Assembly (NCBI GenBank): GCA_017462015.1
Contig: JAFTRX010000054.1
Location: forward strand, 1-64,000
From: Lentisphaeria bacterium
GTDB taxonomy: Bacteria; Verrucomicrobiota; Lentisphaeria; Victivallales; Victivallaceae
DNA: 64,000 bases
Direction: 5' to 3'
How positions within the stretch are numbered: the stretch's first letter is position 1; each line of letters begins with the position of its first letter. A model generated the notes under the pieces. The model worked only from the letters and a program-made list of their open reading frames with translations, searched no databases and had not been told where the DNA came from. The position numbers and the translations under genes were made by a program. Positions 24,754 to 33,818 of this stretch are shown here, in pieces.

Positions 24754-26796
24754 TCATTTTCGCAACACCGTCTGAAAGTTTTTTACTCCCAACGCCACCT
24801 CGCCGCCGGAACAATGCAGAATGAGTTTCCACTCACCTGCCGCGGCGTTTTTCACGCTCACTTCACCTGCAAACACAACTCCGCTTCCATCGCGGTTGAC
24901 ATCTTCAGCATAATATCTTCTTCCCTCCGGGGAAATTGCCGTGAGCTTTGCCCTTTCTCCTTTGCCCATCGCCCGCAGCAGGAAGGTCAGTTCCTTCTGC
25001 TTTTCCGGCACATCTACTGTAAATATTTCCGGTGCTTCGATCGAAAATATTCTCATTTTTTCACTTAACGGCAGTTTGATGCGGCATTGCGACATATCGT
25101 TTATCCGGATACAGCTCATTTTATCTCCGGGTACACTCAACTTACATCCATTTACCGGTATACGTATATAATACAGCTCCTCCTGCCCGGCATACCGGAA
25201 CGCAACCTGCCGGGAATTATGGTCCTCAACTGCCAATTTGCCATTCCGGCACTCCACGCAAATTTCACCATTGCCCACCGGTTCAACTTTCATCTTTTCT
25301 CCGGGATAGAGGTGGAATCCGACTGCTCCCCGGGATTTTTTCTCTCCATTAAAAAGGAATCCGGCGACATCAATATTTTTCTCAGCTCCGGAGTGGCGCT
25401 TTACATACTCCCGCGTCCGGTCGATAAGCCGGAACACCGCCTCCGTAGTGATAACTTCGTCAACAATACCGTCACTCAATATCCGGTTCAGCGCCCTGAG
25501 TCCAATTTCTCCATACCGTTTTTCCTGCGTGATTTTTGCCATTTCAAACATCACGGCACTGCACCGGATGTTGTCCGCCACGGAGAGCAATTTTCTTCTC
25601 CGGGCTTTTCCGGAATCATCCACTTGTGTGAACCACCGTCCGGAAGTGTGATCGAATCTCCCTGCCAATATTTCTCCGTATTGCAGAAACTTCTCCATTT
25701 TTTCCGGTGTGCCAACACTCATTTTGCTCAATTCCCGGCACAACAGCACCGTTGACATAACAGATTTTGCTGTATTTGACGAAAAATCACACTCCGTCTG
25801 CCAACGGAGATGTCCGGCGGAAAATCCCTGCAGCCACGCCGCTTCGCTCCGGGAAAGTTTTCCATTCAGCTGCTTCAACGCCGCATGGATGAATCTCACA
25901 TCTCCGGTACGGAAAAATCCCTGTAACAGCGCTTCCACCGGCACTGCGCTCATCTTGCTTCGCATCCGGGAGATAAGCTCCTCCTCAAAGCGGTTCAATA
26001 CCGCGCTGATCCTGTCTCCGGGAACCAGAATGCCGCACTTTTCATAATACCACTCCGGTATCACTCCAATTACCGGCGGCGGCAAATTTGCACTTTTCCC
26101 GTCAAAACGGAAAACCTGCCAGTTTCCCCTGATTCCGGATGACTGGATTTTGTTGTTCCGGGAAAACGTCACTTGCGGAATCGGCTTTTTCAACCACTCC
26201 ACCGCTATCCACGGTTCATTGTAGAAAAAGTGTACCCGGCAATTTGTCATCTGGATTACTGCATGCAGTGAATCGGATTCCACCGCCTGATATACAATTG
26301 ACTCTTTTTCTGCCGGAAATGGAGCAAAACCGCCGCACTGCACCTTGTTCAATCTGATAACCGACGGTAAAGAAAGTTTTTTGAGATCGAACTCCGCACT
26401 CAACACTCCGGCTTCCACCAGCATCCGGTCATTGCTTCGGGCAATGAGTATTCCCGGATAAACCGCCTGCAACACCTTATCGCCGTACTCTACAAAAATC
26501 TTGCGCTTTTCCTTTGCTTTCATCGGTGCCAAACCGCAGATCCGCACCAGTTTCAATGAACCATCCTGCCATCGGTCGACCACCGTGAACTGCGCGGCAC
26601 ATTCACTGCCGTCAGCATTGGTCAACTGGATGTTTTCCACTTTCTGCACAGCTCCCGTTGGCAACGGCAGTGCCACAAAAAACACCCGCCGCCCGGCACT
26701 GTTACTGCTGTTCTTCAACTCCACCGGAACCTGCACCGTGCGCGCCAGCATCGGCAAAAATGAACATGCCGCTATAAAAAACGCTATAAATCTCAT
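24754..26796 (-). CDS. Secreted RIFT-barrel (exo-polysaccharide lyase-like) protein
   Basis: A 680-residue protein; ATG 26796 follows AGAGGTG and is preferred over an in-frame start at 26814. Signal peptide MRFIAFFIAACSFLPMLA. The N-terminal domain begins VQVPVELKNSS and has the duplicated strand pattern RRVFFVALPLPTGAVQ, as in the PcRGLX/YetA exo-rhamnogalacturonan lyase-like RIFT barrels; a central beta sandwich (NEPWIAVEW) and an alpha-helical region with KRYGEIGLRALNRI follow. Substrate uncertain; family call by eye. It stands alone. Confidence 0.6.
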   Translation of the reverse strand: MRFIAFFIAACSFLPMLARTVQVPVELKNSSNSAGRRVFFVALPLPTGAVQKVENIQLTNADGSECAAQFTVVDRWQDGSLKLVRICGLAPMKAKEKRKIFVEYGDKVLQAVYPGILIARSNDRMLVEAGVLSAEFDLKKLSLPSVIRLNKVQCGGFAPFPAEKESIVYQAVESDSLHAVIQMTNCRVHFFYNEPWIAVEWLKKPIPQVTFSRNNKIQSSGIRGNWQVFRFDGKSANLPPPVIGVIPEWYYEKCGILVPGDRISAVLNRFEEELISRMRSKMSAVPVEALLQGFFRTGDVRFIHAALKQLNGKLSRSEAAWLQGFSAGHLRWQTECDFSSNTAKSVMSTVLLCRELSKMSVGTPEKMEKFLQYGEILAGRFDHTSGRWFTQVDDSGKARRRKLLSVADNIRCSAVMFEMAKITQEKRYGEIGLRALNRILSDGIVDEVITTEAVFRLIDRTREYVKRHSGAEKNIDVAGFLFNGEKKSRGAVGFHLYPGEKMKVEPVGNGEICVECRNGKLAVEDHNSRQVAFRYAGQEELYYIRIPVNGCKLSVPGDKMSCIRINDMSQCRIKLPLSEKMRIFSIEAPEIFTVDVPEKQKELTFLLRAMGKGERAKLTAISPEGRRYYAEDVNRDGSGVVFAGEVSVKNAAAGEWKLILHCSGGEVALGVKNFQTVLRK

Positions 26797-26875
26797 TTTT
26801 ACACCTCTTTCCACTCAAATATAACTCCGGTAAAGAGATTTTTCAATAAATATCTTGCAGAACTGTGCTAAAATC

Positions 26876-26912
26876 CACAGCTGTCCCATAAGAAACAACC
26901 TGCGGCGGCGCA
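26876..26912. repeat. Single end of the CACAGCTGTCCCATAA repeat family
   Basis: CACAGCTGTCCCATA (26876-26890) followed by a CTGCGGCGGCGC block, as at the left of the 62459 copy. No matching right end was seen. The rest of the gap 26797-27019 holds the hairpin at 26946. Confidence 0.55.
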
Positions 26913-26945
26913 GAAGGCGTGATGATCGCACGATAAAAACAAGGA

Positions 26946-26987
26946 AACGGCAGGCGACGTGAACTTCTGTTCACGCGACCTGCCGTT
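26946..26987 (-). terminator. Hairpin downstream of rpe
   Basis: AACGGCAGG...CGTGAAC (26946-26964) pairs with GTTCACG...CCTGCCGTT (26969-26987) with a four-base internal mismatch and a TTCT loop. In the minus direction it is followed by a T-rich stretch. Confidence 0.6.
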
Positions 26988-27019
26988 GATGCCGTCAGCG
27001 CGCACGAGCGCACTCCGCC

Positions 27020-27697
27020 TTACCGGAGGGCGGCGATTCCGGCGGCCATACCCTCGGGGTGGCGGAAGACTGCTGTACCGGCAACAAGAACGTTGGCACC
27101 GGCAGCGAGGACTTGCGGAGCGGTCTTGCCGCCGATACCGCCATCGACTTCGATGTGGACGTTGAGGTTGCGGCGGGCGATCTCAGCTTTGAAAGCGGCG
27201 ATTTTGGCAACCTGATCTGCCATGAAACTCTGTCCGCCGAATCCCGGTTCGACCGTCATGACCAGAACCATTTCGAGATCATCGAGGTAGGGAAAGAGTG
27301 CTTCTGCGGGGGTGGCAGGTTTGAGTGACATACCGGCAGTAACGCCGAGGCGGTGAATTTCTTTGATCGTTTCGGCGGGATCATCGGAGCTTTCAACGTG
27401 GAAAGTCAGGTGATCGGCACCGGCGTTGACAAACTTTTCGGCGTAAAAGAGGGGACGGTCGATCATCAGATGGACATCAAAGAGCAACTCTGAAGACGGA
27501 CGCAGGGATTCAATGACCGGAACGCCGAAGGAGATGTTCGGTACCAGTTTGCCATCCATGACATCGAGGTGGAGCAGCTCAGCGCCGCCGCGGTAAACTT
27601 CATCAATTTCGCTGCCGAGCTTGCGGAAATCGGCTGCCAGCAGTGACGGAGAAATCAATATTTTTTCTGTGGAAAATTTTCTCAAATCCTGTTTCAT
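27020..27697 (-). CDS. rpe: Ribulose-phosphate 3-epimerase
   Basis: A 225-residue TIM barrel interconverting ribulose 5-phosphate and xylulose 5-phosphate (EC 5.1.3.1) in the pentose phosphate pathway. All family motifs are visible: ISPSLLAADF, LHLDVMDGKLVPNISFG, FDVHLMIDRP, TFHVES, MTVEPGFGGQSFM, and EVDGGIGGKTAPQVLAAGAN. AGGAAAC precedes ATG 27697. The N-terminus has about ten extra residues relative to E. coli Rpe. Confidence 0.97.
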   Translation of the reverse strand: MKQDLRKFSTEKILISPSLLAADFRKLGSEIDEVYRGGAELLHLDVMDGKLVPNISFGVPVIESLRPSSELLFDVHLMIDRPLFYAEKFVNAGADHLTFHVESSDDPAETIKEIHRLGVTAGMSLKPATPAEALFPYLDDLEMVLVMTVEPGFGGQSFMADQVAKIAAFKAEIARRNLNVHIEVDGGIGGKTAPQVLAAGANVLVAGTAVFRHPEGMAAGIAALR

Positions 27698-27747
27698 AAC
27701 TGTTGTTTCCTGAAATTAGTTGGAAGGTTATGGTATAAAAAAGCAAA

Positions 27748-27784
27748 CGTCCGTTGCCAACATGTGCCATGCCGGGAACGGACG
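27748..27784 (-). terminator. Terminator of the AURKAIP1/COX24-type peptide gene
   Basis: CGTCCGTT (27748-27755) pairs with AACGGACG (27777-27784); in the minus direction the hairpin is followed by TTTGCTTTTTT. Confidence 0.65.
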
Positions 27785-27823
27785 ATACAACTTTTTCCCG
27801 GAAGATTTTCCGGAAAACTGTCA

Positions 27824-27913
27824 TCACTTGTTTTTGTGACGCAACAGTTTCAGCTGTTTTTTACGTTTGTGCTTGGCGATTTTTTTCCGCCGTTTCTTTT
27901 TCAGGTTGCCCAT
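27824..27913 (-). CDS. AURKAIP1/COX24-domain small basic protein
   Basis: A 29-residue peptide, MGNLKKKRRKKIAKHKRKKQ followed by LKLLRHKNK, starts at ATG 27913 behind GAGGAT. The KKRRKKIAKHKRKK pattern is the hallmark of the bacterial AURKAIP1/COX24-like family, small basic proteins found in Bacteroidetes and PVC genomes and related to a mitochondrial small-subunit ribosomal protein. It is too short for routine gene finders. It has its own terminator and lies upstream of rpe on the same strand. Role at the ribosome is inference. Confidence 0.85.
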   Translation of the reverse strand: MGNLKKKRRKKIAKHKRKKQLKLLRHKNK

Positions 27914-28079
27914 TTTTCAATCCTCATAAGTTTTGATTATACGACAATGCGTTTCTTTTAAGATATCACTTTTTTTTATAAAATTCAACCCTTTAATCTA
28001 AAAAAGTTGACATTTTTGCTGATTATTTCCCCTTCGGGCGTTGAAAACCCTTATCTTCGTCCTCCGGTGACGGAAAATT

Positions 28080-28682
28080 TCACTTGATGGAACCGGGCTT
28101 TTTCGTGGTACTTTTGATGATGCGCCAGGATTTTTTCACTTTGACCAGATCCCAGGTGATTTCGTCGGGGACTTTGGAGGAGGAGGTCATGGTGAATACC
28201 ACTTGCGAAGAGTTGCCGTTGACCGAAACGGAGACGATTTTTAAAGTACTCCATGAATCAGACATTTTCTTGAACTGGACATCCCAGAGCTGCTGGAGCT
28301 CTTTGCGCAGAGCATCGGCGCGGGTCTTGCCGATTTCGCTGTCCTGAATGGCGAGTACGGTTTTTTTATCTTCGTCGGAGAGTTTTTTTCTGCGGACATA
28401 GGAGTAAAAGTTGACGATATCCAGCAATTTTGAATCCGGTTTGATCGCCTGCTGGAAGCGTTTGTGGGTGTTGACCGCGCTGCGGAGATGACGGATATTG
28501 GTCTTTTTGCCTTTGCTGTCGATGGAGATAAAGTTTTTGTGGTAATATTTGACGGCATTTTGAAGGTTGCCGGCAAGGATATTTTTCTGAACATCCAGCA
28601 CGGTTTGCCGTACCGCTTTGGCATCGGCAAAGAGTGAGCAGGAAAAGCAGAGTGACAGCAGCAATACAAGTAAGCGTTTCAT
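28080..28682 (-). CDS. Secreted hypothetical protein
   Basis: A 200-residue protein; AAGGAAA precedes ATG 28682. Signal peptide MKRLLVLLLSLCFSCSLFADA. The mature part is Lys-rich with a helix-then-sheet order: QTVLDVQKNILAGNLQNAVKYYH at the start and ITWDLVKVKKSWRIIKS at the end, as in NTF2/SnoaL-like folds. No catalytic pattern is seen. It stands alone between non-coding stretches. Confidence 0.7.
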   Translation of the reverse strand: MKRLLVLLLSLCFSCSLFADAKAVRQTVLDVQKNILAGNLQNAVKYYHKNFISIDSKGKKTNIRHLRSAVNTHKRFQQAIKPDSKLLDIVNFYSYVRRKKLSDEDKKTVLAIQDSEIGKTRADALRKELQQLWDVQFKKMSDSWSTLKIVSVSVNGNSSQVVFTMTSSSKVPDEITWDLVKVKKSWRIIKSTTKKPGSIK

Positions 28683-28861
28683 GATGATTTTTCCTTAATT
28701 TAAATAGTGATTTTCCATTTACAATAATCTTCTTTGTTGTTAATGTCCCAAATTTTGTGAAACTAAATATTCTCTGAAAGAATTATTTTAAAAATATACA
28801 ACAGAGAGTGTGATTTGTCAAGAAAAAAACAGTCGTTTGCAATCGGCGGATGGATCGTGCG

Positions 28862-28971
28862 GCAAGGTTGCTGGTAAATCAAGGCGAAGCTGAAGGAGTG
28901 GACTATTGTCCTCGACTGAAGATGAGTCCGCAGATTTGCCGGTAAGATTGCCCACGAGGCGCCGCCGCAGT
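28862..28971 (-). repeat. Second copy of the 110-bp core of the interspersed repeat (copy C)
   Basis: The reverse complement of this stretch is nearly identical to 62483-62592 (both contain GACTCATCTTCAGTCGAGGA and TCCTTCAGCTTCGCCTTGAT). Outer ends differ. It accounts for the middle of the 425-base gap 28683-29107; the flanks are AT-rich and show only the weak promoter at 29054. Confidence 0.75.
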
Positions 28972-29053
28972 TTAGATGTCTCACAAAAAATAAGACAACA
29001 CGAAAATGCAAGCAAAAGATATTGAAAACAGTGGTTTTTTCAAAAAAATGCGC

Positions 29054-29059
29054 TATATT
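29054..29059 (+). promoter_or_regulatory. -10 box of the malic enzyme gene
   Basis: TATATT after GCGC, matching the other promoters; no convincing -35 box at the right distance. Confidence 0.4.
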
Positions 29060-29107
29060 ACAAATACGTCAATAATATAAACCATACTTTTATGAAAGAA
29101 GTGCATT

Positions 29108-30445
29108 ATGACTCAGGAAGAACTCAAACAGCAGGCGTTGAATTATCACGCTTCCGGCCGTCCCGGAAAAATTACCGTTGTCCCGACCAAACCGTGCCGT
29201 ACCGGCAGCGATCTCAGTCTGGCATATACCCCCGGTGTGGCGCAGCCCTGCCTCGCCATCAAAGAAAATCCGGCAGATGTCTGGAAATACACCACCCGCG
29301 GCAATATGGTCGCTGTGGTCAGTGACGGCACCGCCGTCCTCGGTTTGGGTAATATCGGTGCTGAAGCCGGTTTGCCGGTTATGGAAGGTAAAGCTGTTTT
29401 GTTCAAGCATTTTGCCGACATCGATGCCGTTGCCATCTGTCTGGATAAAGTTGCCAACGCCGAAGGCCGCACCGATGCGGATAAACTCATCGCAGCAACG
29501 GCGTGTCTGGAACCCAGTTTCGGCGGCTTCAACCTCGAAGATATTGCCGCTCCCGCCTGTTTCAAAGTCGAGCGCGAGCTGAAAAAGATGCTGAAAGTTC
29601 CGGTTTTCCACGACGACCAGCACGGTACGGCGATCATTTCACTTGCGGCGATCCTCAACGGTCTCAAAGTTGTCGGCAAAAAGATCGAAGATGCGAAATT
29701 TGTCGTCAACGGTGCCGGTGCCGCCGGATTGGCTTGCAGCAGATTCTATCTCACTGCGGGCGCGAAATTGGAAAATATGACATTGTGCGACATCAACGGC
29801 GTGCTTCATACCGGCCGTACTGATTTGAGTGAAGAGCAGAAACTTTTTGCCAAAGATACCGATATGCGGACTTTGAGCGAAGCGATCAAAGGTGCGGATA
29901 TTTTCCTCGGATTCTCTGCTCCCAACTGCGTGACTCCGGAGATGGTTTCCTCCATGAATAAAGATGCCATCGTCTTTGCTATGGCGAATCCCACACCGGA
30001 AATTTTCCCCGATGCGGCGATCGCCGCCGGAGCAAAACTCGCCGGAACCGGACGCAGTGACTTCCCGAACCAGATCAACAATGTTTTGGGTTTCCCCGGT
30101 ATTTTCCGTGGAGCGCTCGATGTCCGCGCCAGCGATATCAATGAAGAGATGAAACTTGCCGCCAGTGCCGCGCTGGCAGAGTTGGCTGTTTCCGCCATCC
30201 CCGAAGATGTGAAAGCTGAACTCAAAGCGGCGTATCCCGCCGATGCCGCCAATGGTATGTTTGACCGCGCGCCCGGACTTTACGCCGATATGGTCATCCC
30301 CAAACCCTTTGACCCCCGTGTGGTTCCGCACGTTGCCCGCATGGTGGCTGAGGCGGCGATGAAAACCGGTGTCGCTCAAATCATGATCGATGACCTTGAT
30401 GCATACGAGGCTGAAGTTACTGCCCGTATCAAAAAGAACCGGTAA
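29108..30445 (+). CDS. Malic enzyme (oxaloacetate-decarboxylating malate dehydrogenase)
   Basis: A 445-residue cytoplasmic enzyme converting malate to pyruvate and CO2 with NAD(P) reduction. Motifs: TKPCRTGSDLSLAYTPGVAQPC, MVAVVSDGTAVLGLGNIG (catalytic loop), FKHFADIDAV, VFHDDQHGTAI metal site, and the Rossmann VVNGAGAAGLACSRF. Length corresponds to the malic-enzyme part of MaeB without the phosphotransacetylase domain. Cofactor preference cannot be decided by eye. The following small membrane protein gene is 10 bases downstream. Confidence 0.95.
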   Translation: MTQEELKQQALNYHASGRPGKITVVPTKPCRTGSDLSLAYTPGVAQPCLAIKENPADVWKYTTRGNMVAVVSDGTAVLGLGNIGAEAGLPVMEGKAVLFKHFADIDAVAICLDKVANAEGRTDADKLIAATACLEPSFGGFNLEDIAAPACFKVERELKKMLKVPVFHDDQHGTAIISLAAILNGLKVVGKKIEDAKFVVNGAGAAGLACSRFYLTAGAKLENMTLCDINGVLHTGRTDLSEEQKLFAKDTDMRTLSEAIKGADIFLGFSAPNCVTPEMVSSMNKDAIVFAMANPTPEIFPDAAIAAGAKLAGTGRSDFPNQINNVLGFPGIFRGALDVRASDINEEMKLAASAALAELAVSAIPEDVKAELKAAYPADAANGMFDRAPGLYADMVIPKPFDPRVVPHVARMVAEAAMKTGVAQIMIDDLDAYEAEVTARIKKNR

Positions 30446-30455
30446 TTTGCAGCTG

Positions 30456-30632
30456 ATGCAAATGGTGATACCTTCTTATGACATACCGGAAATTATCCGG
30501 ATCGCAATATATGTATTATTGGCGGTCGCGGGGTTCATCATTTGCATCAAATTGCTTAAATTTCTGCTGGGTGTCATCCTCGGTTTTATATTGACACTGG
30601 TTTTGGCATACTTCTATTTTTTTCAAATGTGA
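30456..30632 (+). CDS. 58-residue membrane protein
   Basis: ATG 30456 (or 30462) lies just after the malic enzyme stop; the ribosome site is weak, which suggests translational coupling. Two hydrophobic stretches (IIRIAIYVLLAVAGFIICI and FLLGVILGFILTLVLAYFYF) make up most of the protein. Function unknown; whether it has any link with malate metabolism is open. Confidence 0.5.
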   Translation: MQMVIPSYDIPEIIRIAIYVLLAVAGFIICIKLLKFLLGVILGFILTLVLAYFYFFQM

Positions 30633-30658
30633 AGCTGCCGAAACTGATGTGTTCCCGC

Positions 30659-32488
30659 TCAGTGTAAATCGGTCAGGTGCAGTATGCCGGGGGCAATATT
30701 GCCGAGGGTCATCCGGTTGGTTATTTTTCCGGCTTCGGTGAATGATTCCGGAGCATCGTGCAGTTCAAGTTTATCCACATTGCCTGCGCACAAGGCGGCG
30801 AACCATGCCGGAACACAGCCGTTGCCGTGAGCTTCGAGAGTAATGCGGTCAACACCGAAAGATTGCAAGAGCTGCAATGCTGAAAGAATATCTTTGATCT
30901 TTCCGCCGAGGATGGTTTCTCCGGTGAGAAATCCCAGTGAAGCGTAGTGGTATTCCGCCTGATAGGGGGCATAGTAATCCTTGAATGCCGGTTGATCGGT
31001 CCCGTCCGGGCGCAGTGCGCCGATGGTACGCATATCAAGGGCATAAACTTCCTCGTCGGTCGGCATCTCGCGGGTGCTGAACTCCTGAATAGTATCCAGA
31101 TTCGGTATGACCAGCCGGACATTGGCGGCGTGTTTCGTGCTGAAGTGGTAATAATCTTTGTCGCCCATGCGGTAGAGAATCGCCATTATCCGGTCTTTTT
31201 CTGTTTCCAGAGCGAAGCGGGACATGATTTTTTCTTCGGTGATACAGATACAGCGCAATACCCGGTAGTGCGGGATGTGATCGTTGAGATGGAAGAACTC
31301 TTTTACCGCCTGCGCCAGTTCCGTTTTACTGCGCTGAGGGCGGGCGGCGGCGATTTTTGCGGCATTTTCAGCGGCGATTTCATGGATGAAGCGGTTGCCG
31401 GGGATGTTGCTGACAGAGTTGTTGCAAACCAGAGTCGTGTCAGCGTGCGGCAGTTCAAAATCCGGTTCTTTTCCGGAAATCTCATTGGAGAAGTGACGGG
31501 TGAGAAATTCATACGTCGCCTCGCGGTCTTCCAGATGATAACCGTGCGGATATTTGCCGATGAACAACTTGGCATCATAGCCCAGAAGTGAGTTTATCTT
31601 TTGCACATCGGCAAAACTTTCCCGGGTTCCCCGGTGGTCAAATACATCATCGATCTGCCCGATGATAAGCGTGTGCCGCGGGTGTGCCAGCAATAAATCT
31701 GTCATTTCCAGACCGTAATGCATCGCCAATGGCGGCACTTGTTCGATGTCCACGGGAAGTTCATTTTCAATATTGCTCTTCCAGGTGGTGATGTAACAGC
31801 AGGGGATCGCCGCCTTCGGGCGCGGGTCACAGGCGGCAGTTAAAGCGGTGAGAGTGCCGCCGCCGGAGTTGCCGGAAATAATCAGGTTCTCAGCATCGAC
31901 TTCCGGGCGGCTCTCAAGATAATCCAACGCGCGTATGCCATCCCACACCCGCCAGGAGCCCAGCCAGTCGCCGTTGAGTGCGAGCTGCCGTCCCATCAGG
32001 TTGTGATTTCCGCACAAACTGCGCAGTACCGGGTTTTTGAACTGAGTATACTGGCGGCGCTCGCCCTGTTCCACCGGGTCGATGATCATGGCGACAAAAC
32101 CTTTCAACGCCAGACCGATGCAGACACTGCGGTATTGGAAAGTGGCTTTGCCGCCGCGGTCATGACCGCAGAAAAAGAGCAGAGTCGGAAGTTTTCCGGA
32201 GAATTTTTCCGGCAGATAAAAGTTGGCAGTGACTGGAAATCCCGGACGGCTGTAAAAGTAGAGATTTTCCACCGTGTAACCGGGGAAGTGATTTATTTTG
32301 ACCGTGACCGCATCCAGCGGAGTCCGTTCCGGAAAGGAGAATATTTTCTGCCACTTCGCCCTGACCGAATCCACATATTTCTGAGCATCTTCTTTTGAAT
32401 TGATACCGGCGATGATCTCCCGGCGTTTCCGGAAATTTTCCCGCGCCAGAGAGACAAAAAATTCATTTACACAATTCCCGTAATGCAT
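30659..32488 (-). CDS. Alpha/beta hydrolase, acetylxylan-esterase-like
   Basis: A 609-residue protein; GAGGAG precedes ATG 32488. No signal peptide. Triad candidates: Ser in the nucleophile elbow IISGNSGGGTL (about residue 208), Asp in IGQIDDVFDHRG, and His in KYPHGYHLED. The substrate-side motif TLLFFCGHDRGGK and the large size resemble the acetyl-esterase (CE-type) multidomain family. The C-terminal 230 residues are a second helix-rich domain with no clear match. Last gene of the minus-strand run from 36022. Confidence 0.75.
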   Translation of the reverse strand: MHYGNCVNEFFVSLARENFRKRREIIAGINSKEDAQKYVDSVRAKWQKIFSFPERTPLDAVTVKINHFPGYTVENLYFYSRPGFPVTANFYLPEKFSGKLPTLLFFCGHDRGGKATFQYRSVCIGLALKGFVAMIIDPVEQGERRQYTQFKNPVLRSLCGNHNLMGRQLALNGDWLGSWRVWDGIRALDYLESRPEVDAENLIISGNSGGGTLTALTAACDPRPKAAIPCCYITTWKSNIENELPVDIEQVPPLAMHYGLEMTDLLLAHPRHTLIIGQIDDVFDHRGTRESFADVQKINSLLGYDAKLFIGKYPHGYHLEDREATYEFLTRHFSNEISGKEPDFELPHADTTLVCNNSVSNIPGNRFIHEIAAENAAKIAAARPQRSKTELAQAVKEFFHLNDHIPHYRVLRCICITEEKIMSRFALETEKDRIMAILYRMGDKDYYHFSTKHAANVRLVIPNLDTIQEFSTREMPTDEEVYALDMRTIGALRPDGTDQPAFKDYYAPYQAEYHYASLGFLTGETILGGKIKDILSALQLLQSFGVDRITLEAHGNGCVPAWFAALCAGNVDKLELHDAPESFTEAGKITNRMTLGNIAPGILHLTDLH

Positions 32489-32505
32489 TGTTTTAACTCC
32501 TCATA

Positions 32506-33810
32506 TTACATGTAAAGTACCGGTTCAACGATCCCGATATGTGGAATATCAAAAGCGATCATGCCTTTTTCGTTGGTATAGGCCTGGGCTCTGGAGGCAA
32601 AAATCAAAGTTCCGGCATCTTTCAGTTTGAGGTCAAAGTTCTCTGCCGGAGAACCCGGACCGAAGCGATGCTCCGCCTGCCGGATGCCGCCATACTCCAT
32701 GTCGAGCGAAAAATTTTCCTGCCACTTGGGGGATGTTTCCACGGAAAAATCCAAGTCGATATGGGGCAGAAAACTCGTTTTGTGCGCCGCCAAACCGGCG
32801 GTGAAGGTCAAACGGGAAAATATTCCGCCGGTAAAAAATTTCATCCCGGAGTGACCGGTAAGTCCGAAACCGTTGAGAAAATCCTGTTCGCCATCTTGGG
32901 TCAGAAGTCGCAATTTCTGCATGGTTCCGTCAAAACAGAAGCCATCATTGCCGCAGTGGGCGTAAATATCCGGGTGGTGATAGGCACAATAAAGTTCCGT
33001 CAACGGTATTGCTTGCAACGCGTCAACTTCACTGGCATTGAATTTGCCGTAAGCTATGGAAAATGCGGTGTGCCACGCCTGAGCCGTAAGCTCCACCGCC
33101 TGCCGGGCCGGAGTTCTCAAGATTTCGCGGCACAGTTCCCGGTCTTTTGCGTATCCGGCGGCCATCAACTGCGGTATCAAACTCCGGGAGGCATGAGCAT
33201 ATTTCAATGCGGTATTGGCAAGGTGAAATGCGGCAGTGGCAATATCACATCCGGCAATGACCGGAACTTTCCCGCCGAGGTCAGCGGCAATTTCGTAACC
33301 GGATGCTGCACCGCCGAAATGTCCGGCTTCCGGGTGGGGAAAGAGCTGATAACGTTCCACACTGCCGAGGTTGTGTGACGGCGGAAGCAGATCCTGAAGA
33401 AAATGGCCCAGCACTCCGGCGCGGCGGCAGAAGCCGGGAATATTGTTGTTGCGCAGTTCATTTACCGCATTTTGCAGAAGATACGCGGTCAGGGTGACAC
33501 ACATTTCCGGGTCGACCGGATTTCCCGACTGGTATGCGCCGTCACCGTTGCGATCCGGCAGCATGTGCGGCAGAAGTCTGCCGTTTTCTGCCAATGCCAG
33601 ATGACGGAAACGCGGGTCGTAAAGCCAATCCATCAGCAGACAATCGTATGCCAGTTGTTCTGCGGAATTTGCACACGGCGGAAGCAGCGGCAGTTCTTCG
33701 CCTTGCGGCGAAGAACTCAACAGCTGCTGTTCCCATTCCGGAAGCAGAGCTGCTGCCTGTATCCCCAGACGGGCATGGCTGAAAAAACGGTCATCGCAAC
33801 AAAAACGCAT
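32506..33810 (-). CDS. Zinc-dependent phospholipase C / P1-nuclease-like protein (paralogue 1)
   Basis: A 434-residue protein without signal peptide, starting eight bases after the preceding stop with no good ribosome site (coupled translation). The motif GHFLQDLLPPSH places His136, Asp140 and His146 in the H-x3-D-x5-H order of zinc phospholipase C and P1 nuclease metal sites, and FSHARLG near the N-terminus supplies another His. A region AWHTAFSIAYG is shared with the protein at 34715. The C-terminal part is beta-rich. The family is reported mostly for secreted enzymes, so a cytoplasmic copy in a sugar operon is unusual. Confidence 0.6.
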   Translation of the reverse strand: MRFCCDDRFFSHARLGIQAAALLPEWEQQLLSSSPQGEELPLLPPCANSAEQLAYDCLLMDWLYDPRFRHLALAENGRLLPHMLPDRNGDGAYQSGNPVDPEMCVTLTAYLLQNAVNELRNNNIPGFCRRAGVLGHFLQDLLPPSHNLGSVERYQLFPHPEAGHFGGAASGYEIAADLGGKVPVIAGCDIATAAFHLANTALKYAHASRSLIPQLMAAGYAKDRELCREILRTPARQAVELTAQAWHTAFSIAYGKFNASEVDALQAIPLTELYCAYHHPDIYAHCGNDGFCFDGTMQKLRLLTQDGEQDFLNGFGLTGHSGMKFFTGGIFSRLTFTAGLAAHKTSFLPHIDLDFSVETSPKWQENFSLDMEYGGIRQAEHRFGPGSPAENFDLKLKDAGTLIFASRAQAYTNEKGMIAFDIPHIGIVEPVLYM

Positions 33811-33818
33811 ATCAGGAT

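Noticed and set aside
24754-26814. Calling the 24754 protein a defined rhamnogalacturonan lyase
   Set aside because: Only the RIFT-barrel strand pattern is visible; catalytic residues could not be placed, so only a lyase-like call was kept.
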